51,211 bases of DNA from a virus, in IMG/VR virus record IMGVR_UViG_3300009149_000048, positions 1 through 51,211 of that record. The stretch is one strand, 5' to 3'. The translations under genes and the position numbers were made by a program. The notes below the pieces were generated by a model. That model was not told where the DNA came from, did no database searches, and was given only the letters and a program-made list of their open reading frames with translations. Of this stretch, positions 48,304 through 51,211 are shown one piece after another (position 1 is the stretch's first letter; every line of letters begins with the position of its first letter).

Positions 48304-51211
48304 TTATATTAAATTTGCCCAAGCACCATTTTCATAACCTTGGAATTTGTTATCTGTAGTATTGTATATTATCATACCATTAACACCCGTTAATGCGTTT
48401 CTTTCGGTTGTTGTTAATCTATTTAATATAGCAACTCTAGTGACACTTTGTAAGTCTAAACCCGCACTTGAATTAGTTTGAGCGGTTGCACCAATAACAA
48501 CAGCACCCGTACCATTTATATAACTAGTCGCTGTTTTTGCTAAAAGTATAGTAGGTGTTGCCTCAAACCAACCTAGCGCAAAACTATTCTGAACGTTATT
48601 AGTCAACCTATTGCCACTATTGAATCCATGACCTAAAGTAATCGCACCATATTCAGTAGAGTTTACTAAATGACCTATACCGATTGACTCTATATCTGTT
48701 GTAGTTACGAGCGTACCAATTGATATGGCTCTTGTGTTTGTTGCTACTGACTGCCTACCTATGGTTACTGTGTCGGCACCTATGTTATCCGTGCCCGCAT
48801 TGTTCTGGTAGCCTATACTTATGGCGTTTAGCCCAACGGTTCCCGTTGTGGAGCCTGACTCTAATCCGATTGAAATTTGTCTAGTACCCTTAGCTCCAAC
48901 TAATCTACCTATAGCCACGATATTATTAGAAGTAGCGGTAATATTGCTTCCTAGTATAATATTATCTGATTGTGAAGCAGCTACCGAAGAAGCAAAGGCA
49001 ATCATTACCGTCCTAGAACCTCCTGTGTTAGCCGTAGAAGTACCCATTACGACACCTCCTGCTGTACCTAGAAGTTGACCACCTGCGGTGGCAAATCCAT
49101 ACGTACCTTCAACTCGTGCTCCAGTTCCAATTGCGATACCATCGCCACCCGAAAAGGCTAAGTTTCCTATTGAAACGCCATTCACTGAAGATGATCCGTA
49201 GCCAAGTAATACCGACCGAACGCCAGTAGTAGTAGCAAGTGATCCTAATACTGTTGTTTGGTTACCTGACCCACCATTTGCGTTATTCCCAATTGCTACA
49301 CCATCCGTGCTATCGCTTAAAGCACCACCAATTGCTAGAGAGTTAAGTCCCGTTCCTGCATTGACCAACACACCCCGTAGGACAACTTCACCATTAACCC
49401 CAGCTGAATCGTCATATATATAGGCAAAGCCATCCTCGGTGGCTGTTGGATTCTTAGCTAAGGTGGATAGTGGCTTAGTACCTATTGCGTTTATAAGCCT
49501 ATACGTAGTGCCTAATTCTCGAAGGTTGTGGACCCCATCAAGATCTTTCCACCCCATCCCATCACTAGGTGTGAATCCAGCACTATCAACTCTATCTTTT
49601 AAATAGATATGTGCCCTGTCGTTCGTTGATACTCTAGAATCGCTGAGATTATCAAAGTCGTTAATAGTAACAATAGCTTCTGATGAGGGGATTAGGGTCC
49701 CAGAAAAGGATATGTTTCCATCACCCGGAGACGTTCTTAGTATGTTAGAGTTACTAGTGTCCTTCACAAAGAAACTGTAAGCATCTAGAGAGGCATTTAA
49801 TGTTATATCTCCTGCATTAGCTGCAACCTCTCTTACTCTTAACCAGTTACCACTCGTTGTAAAATTGAAATCCGCAAAAGTTACGCTACCACTCTTAAAA
49901 AAAGAGATGAGTCCAGTATTGTGACCTCTAAGCTGGAAGGAACCAAAGTTGTTTACAGAATCATACCCAAGGTTTAAATAAGTATTTGTACTAGAGTTGG
50001 GACCGATTCTTACAGAATTCTGTACACTTCTATAATAATCAACACCGGGTACAGAGGTTAAGTCTTGCCTAAGGTTTGAATTCTCTATTCCGTCACCTGC
50101 TGCGTTTGATATTGGTATAAAATTATCAGTTAAGCCAGATATACTGGGATTAGGGATCAGTACTATTTCCCCGTTGACACCTGCTGCATTATCATAAGAG
50201 TAGATATAGCCATCTTCTGTTGCAGTCGGGTTCTTAGCCAAGGTGGATAGTGGCTTAGTACCTATTGCATTTATAAGCCTGTAGTTTGCACCAGACTCCC
50301 TAACCTCAAGAACGTTACTATTTGAACTGAGCCAAATTGAATTATTTGAAGGTGCTGTAGCTGTCTCGTCATAACTACCAAGAAACAATACGTGTGGTCT
50401 TGGATTTGGAGTTGTGTTTAATGACCAAAATATGGCATGGGCGTTTGCCGAAGCAGCAAGTCCTGCCATACCATAGCCAAATGTAACTCTTTGGTCATTG
50501 TAGGACATGAAATTATATCCATTTGATGCATTTGCTCTAGGATCATTAAAACCAACCCCGTACTGGTGACCAAAATAATCAACAGCACCAGAAACATGAG
50601 CATACGTATCAATTATACCAAAAGTAGTATTGCTTTGTGAAACAAAGTTGGTTAGTGTAAATGATCTAGCTCCAGTTGCATCTAAAGAAAGTCTTGAATA
50701 GTCTCTATCTAATGTTGCAAAACCAGTAACCGCATGACCAGCTAGAAATCCAATGTTATTAGCTAGATGAGATACTTCCCAATTTTCCAGCCCTGTTGTG
50801 CCATTAGTTAGCCTATACGTGTTTGTAATCTTGTTTAAAGCACTTTTTAACGCCCCGTTACCCCTTATTACAAAAAGGCTGTCGTCTGTTGTTCCTTCAT
50901 CTAAAAACAATAGCTCAGAAGTGTTGCTACCTGTGCCCGTTATGATGTTAGAAAGTCTCGAATTCTCTATCCCGTCACCAGACGCATTAAATATAGGTAT
51001 AAAATTATCTGTTCCTGAAAGCGAAGCCCCAGCTAGCAAATCAGTTGTCGTTGTCCCGTCGTGAAAATTTAAGTTTGTACCATTAAACCACATATCGCCA
51101 CTAATAGGAGTTGTCTTGTTTACTCCTGTATTAGGGTTTAAGTTTAAATGCGCCTTGGTAGTTGTGTTTTCACCAACTCTAAAGTTTGCAGAACCAATAG
51201 ATGACAGAGCA
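48304..51211 (-). CDS. Tail fibre with YadA-head-like beta-roll (5' end outside window)
   Basis: The frame remains open to the right edge. Codons upstream of the ATG at 51093 encode a typical fibre segment (KAHLNLNPNTGVNKTTPISG), so that ATG is internal. The N-terminal part is repetitive (DNFIPIFNASGDGIENS and DNFIPISNAAGDGIENS; two NAIGTKPLSTLAKNPTATED copies). Residues about 590-870 (numbered from 51093) are a ladder of 14-16-residue units such as GVAIGNNANG, GVSIGNLAFSG, GIAIGTGARVEG and TVTIGRQSVAT, as in the left-handed beta-roll of trimeric autotransporter heads. The tip ends with YNTTDNKFQGYENGAW. Codons are richer in G+C than in neighbours, which suggests recent acquisition. Probably the host-recognition fibre. 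Confidence 0.8.
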   Translation of the reverse strand, partial: ALSSIGSANFRVGENTTTKAHLNLNPNTGVNKTTPISGDMWFNGTNLNFHDGTTTTDLLAGASLSGTDNFIPIFNASGDGIENSRLSNIITGTGSNTSELLFLDEGTTDDSLFVIRGNGALKSALNKITNTYRLTNGTTGLENWEVSHLANNIGFLAGHAVTGFATLDRDYSRLSLDATGARSFTLTNFVSQSNTTFGIIDTYAHVSGAVDYFGHQYGVGFNDPRANASNGYNFMSYNDQRVTFGYGMAGLAASANAHAIFWSLNTTPNPRPHVLFLGSYDETATAPSNNSIWLSSNSNVLEVRESGANYRLINAIGTKPLSTLAKNPTATEDGYIYSYDNAAGVNGEIVLIPNPSISGLTDNFIPISNAAGDGIENSNLRQDLTSVPGVDYYRSVQNSVRIGPNSSTNTYLNLGYDSVNNFGSFQLRGHNTGLISFFKSGSVTFADFNFTTSGNWLRVREVAANAGDITLNASLDAYSFFVKDTSNSNILRTSPGDGNISFSGTLIPSSEAIVTINDFDNLSDSRVSTNDRAHIYLKDRVDSAGFTPSDGMGWKDLDGVHNLRELGTTYRLINAIGTKPLSTLAKNPTATEDGFAYIYDDSAGVNGEVVLRGVLVNAGTGLNSLAIGGALSDSTDGVAIGNNANGGSGNQTTVLGSLATTTGVRSVLLGYGSSSVNGVSIGNLAFSGGDGIAIGTGARVEGTYGFATAGGQLLGTAGGVVMGTSTANTGGSRTVMIAFASSVAASQSDNIILGSNITATSNNIVAIGRLVGAKGTRQISIGLESGSTTGTVGLNAISIGYQNNAGTDNIGADTVTIGRQSVATNTRAISIGTLVTTTDIESIGIGHLVNSTEYGAITLGHGFNSGNRLTNNVQNSFALGWFEATPTILLAKTATSYINGTGAVVIGATAQTNSSAGLDLQSVTRVAILNRLTTTERNALTGVNGMIIYNTTDNKFQGYENGAWANLI
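49451..49500 (-). repeat. Internal fibre repeat, copy 1
   Basis: 48 of 50 bases match 50231-50280, 780 bp away, with weaker similarity extending 60 bp to the left. It encodes the NAIGTKPLSTLAKN segment. Confidence 0.8.
50231..50280 (-). repeat. Internal fibre repeat, copy 2
   Basis: Partner of 49451-49500. Offers a site for unequal recombination that would shorten the fibre by 780 bp (260 codons) in frame. Confidence 0.8.

Noticed and set aside
1-51211. tRNA genes
   Set aside because: The few intergenic gaps are short and A+T-rich, and none shows a cloverleaf with a TTC-type T loop. A dedicated scan was not possible here.

Overview
The window is part of the genome of a distant T4-like contractile-tailed phage (myovirus). 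It is A+T-rich, gene-dense and transcribed almost entirely from the minus strand. The host is probably a member of the Bacteroidota, most likely a flavobacterium. Three observations point that way: start codons are preceded by A/T-rich sequence with no recognisable Shine-Dalgarno box, one virion protein carries a SprB-like repeat, and collagen-like Gly-X-Y segments are scattered through the virion proteins. The T4 link comes from recognisable relatives of UvsW, UvsY, gp61 primase, gp32, endonuclease VII, gp5, gp27, gp53, gp25, gp6 and gp7/P2 gpI.

Layout, left to right. 1-1790: the start of a collagen-like fibre gene (cut by the window edge), a protein with an array of DIF-like motifs, and a DUF3008-like protein with a possible winged helix. 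1922-3294: an insertion-sequence-like unit with an intact TnpB and a covarying hairpin at each end. 3394-7681: a recombination and replication block (UvsW-like helicase, UvsY-like mediator, small basic protein, primase, gp32-like single-strand binding protein). 7682-8152: a gene-free divergent region with four iteron-like repeats. 8153-8933: two plus-strand genes, one a guanylate-kinase-like enzyme. 8940-10293: endonuclease VII-like nuclease, a secreted protein and a membrane-anchored coiled-coil protein. 10321-35975: large virion genes, including a gp19-fold tube protein, a collar-domain fibre, three giant tail proteins, a gp7/gpI-like wedge protein, gp6 and gp25. This stretch is interrupted at 28963-29529 by a plus-strand, frameshifted GIY-YIG homing endonuclease with its own promoter-like motif and terminators. 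36009-45520: the rest of the baseplate/hub cluster (gp5 OB spike, gp27-like hub, gp53/LysM, two tube-cap-like proteins). Embedded in it are an amidoligase fused to a pentapeptide-like beta-helix and an S1-domain protein broken by an in-frame stop. 45585-51211: small unrecognised genes, a SprB-repeat virion protein and a YadA-head-like tail fibre cut by the right edge.

A recurrent signal ties the virion genes together. The octamer ATTAAATA, resembling the T4 late promoter TATAAATA, lies 18-21 nt upstream of the start codon of eight genes, with further copies at other spacings. Several copies directly follow a stem-loop terminator, so many late genes look like short independent transcription units.

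The items most worth follow-up are the amidoligase/beta-helix fusion inside the baseplate cluster, the interrupted four-S1-domain gene with a decayed copy of its own 3' end, the TnpB unit with covarying ends, and the iteron region.
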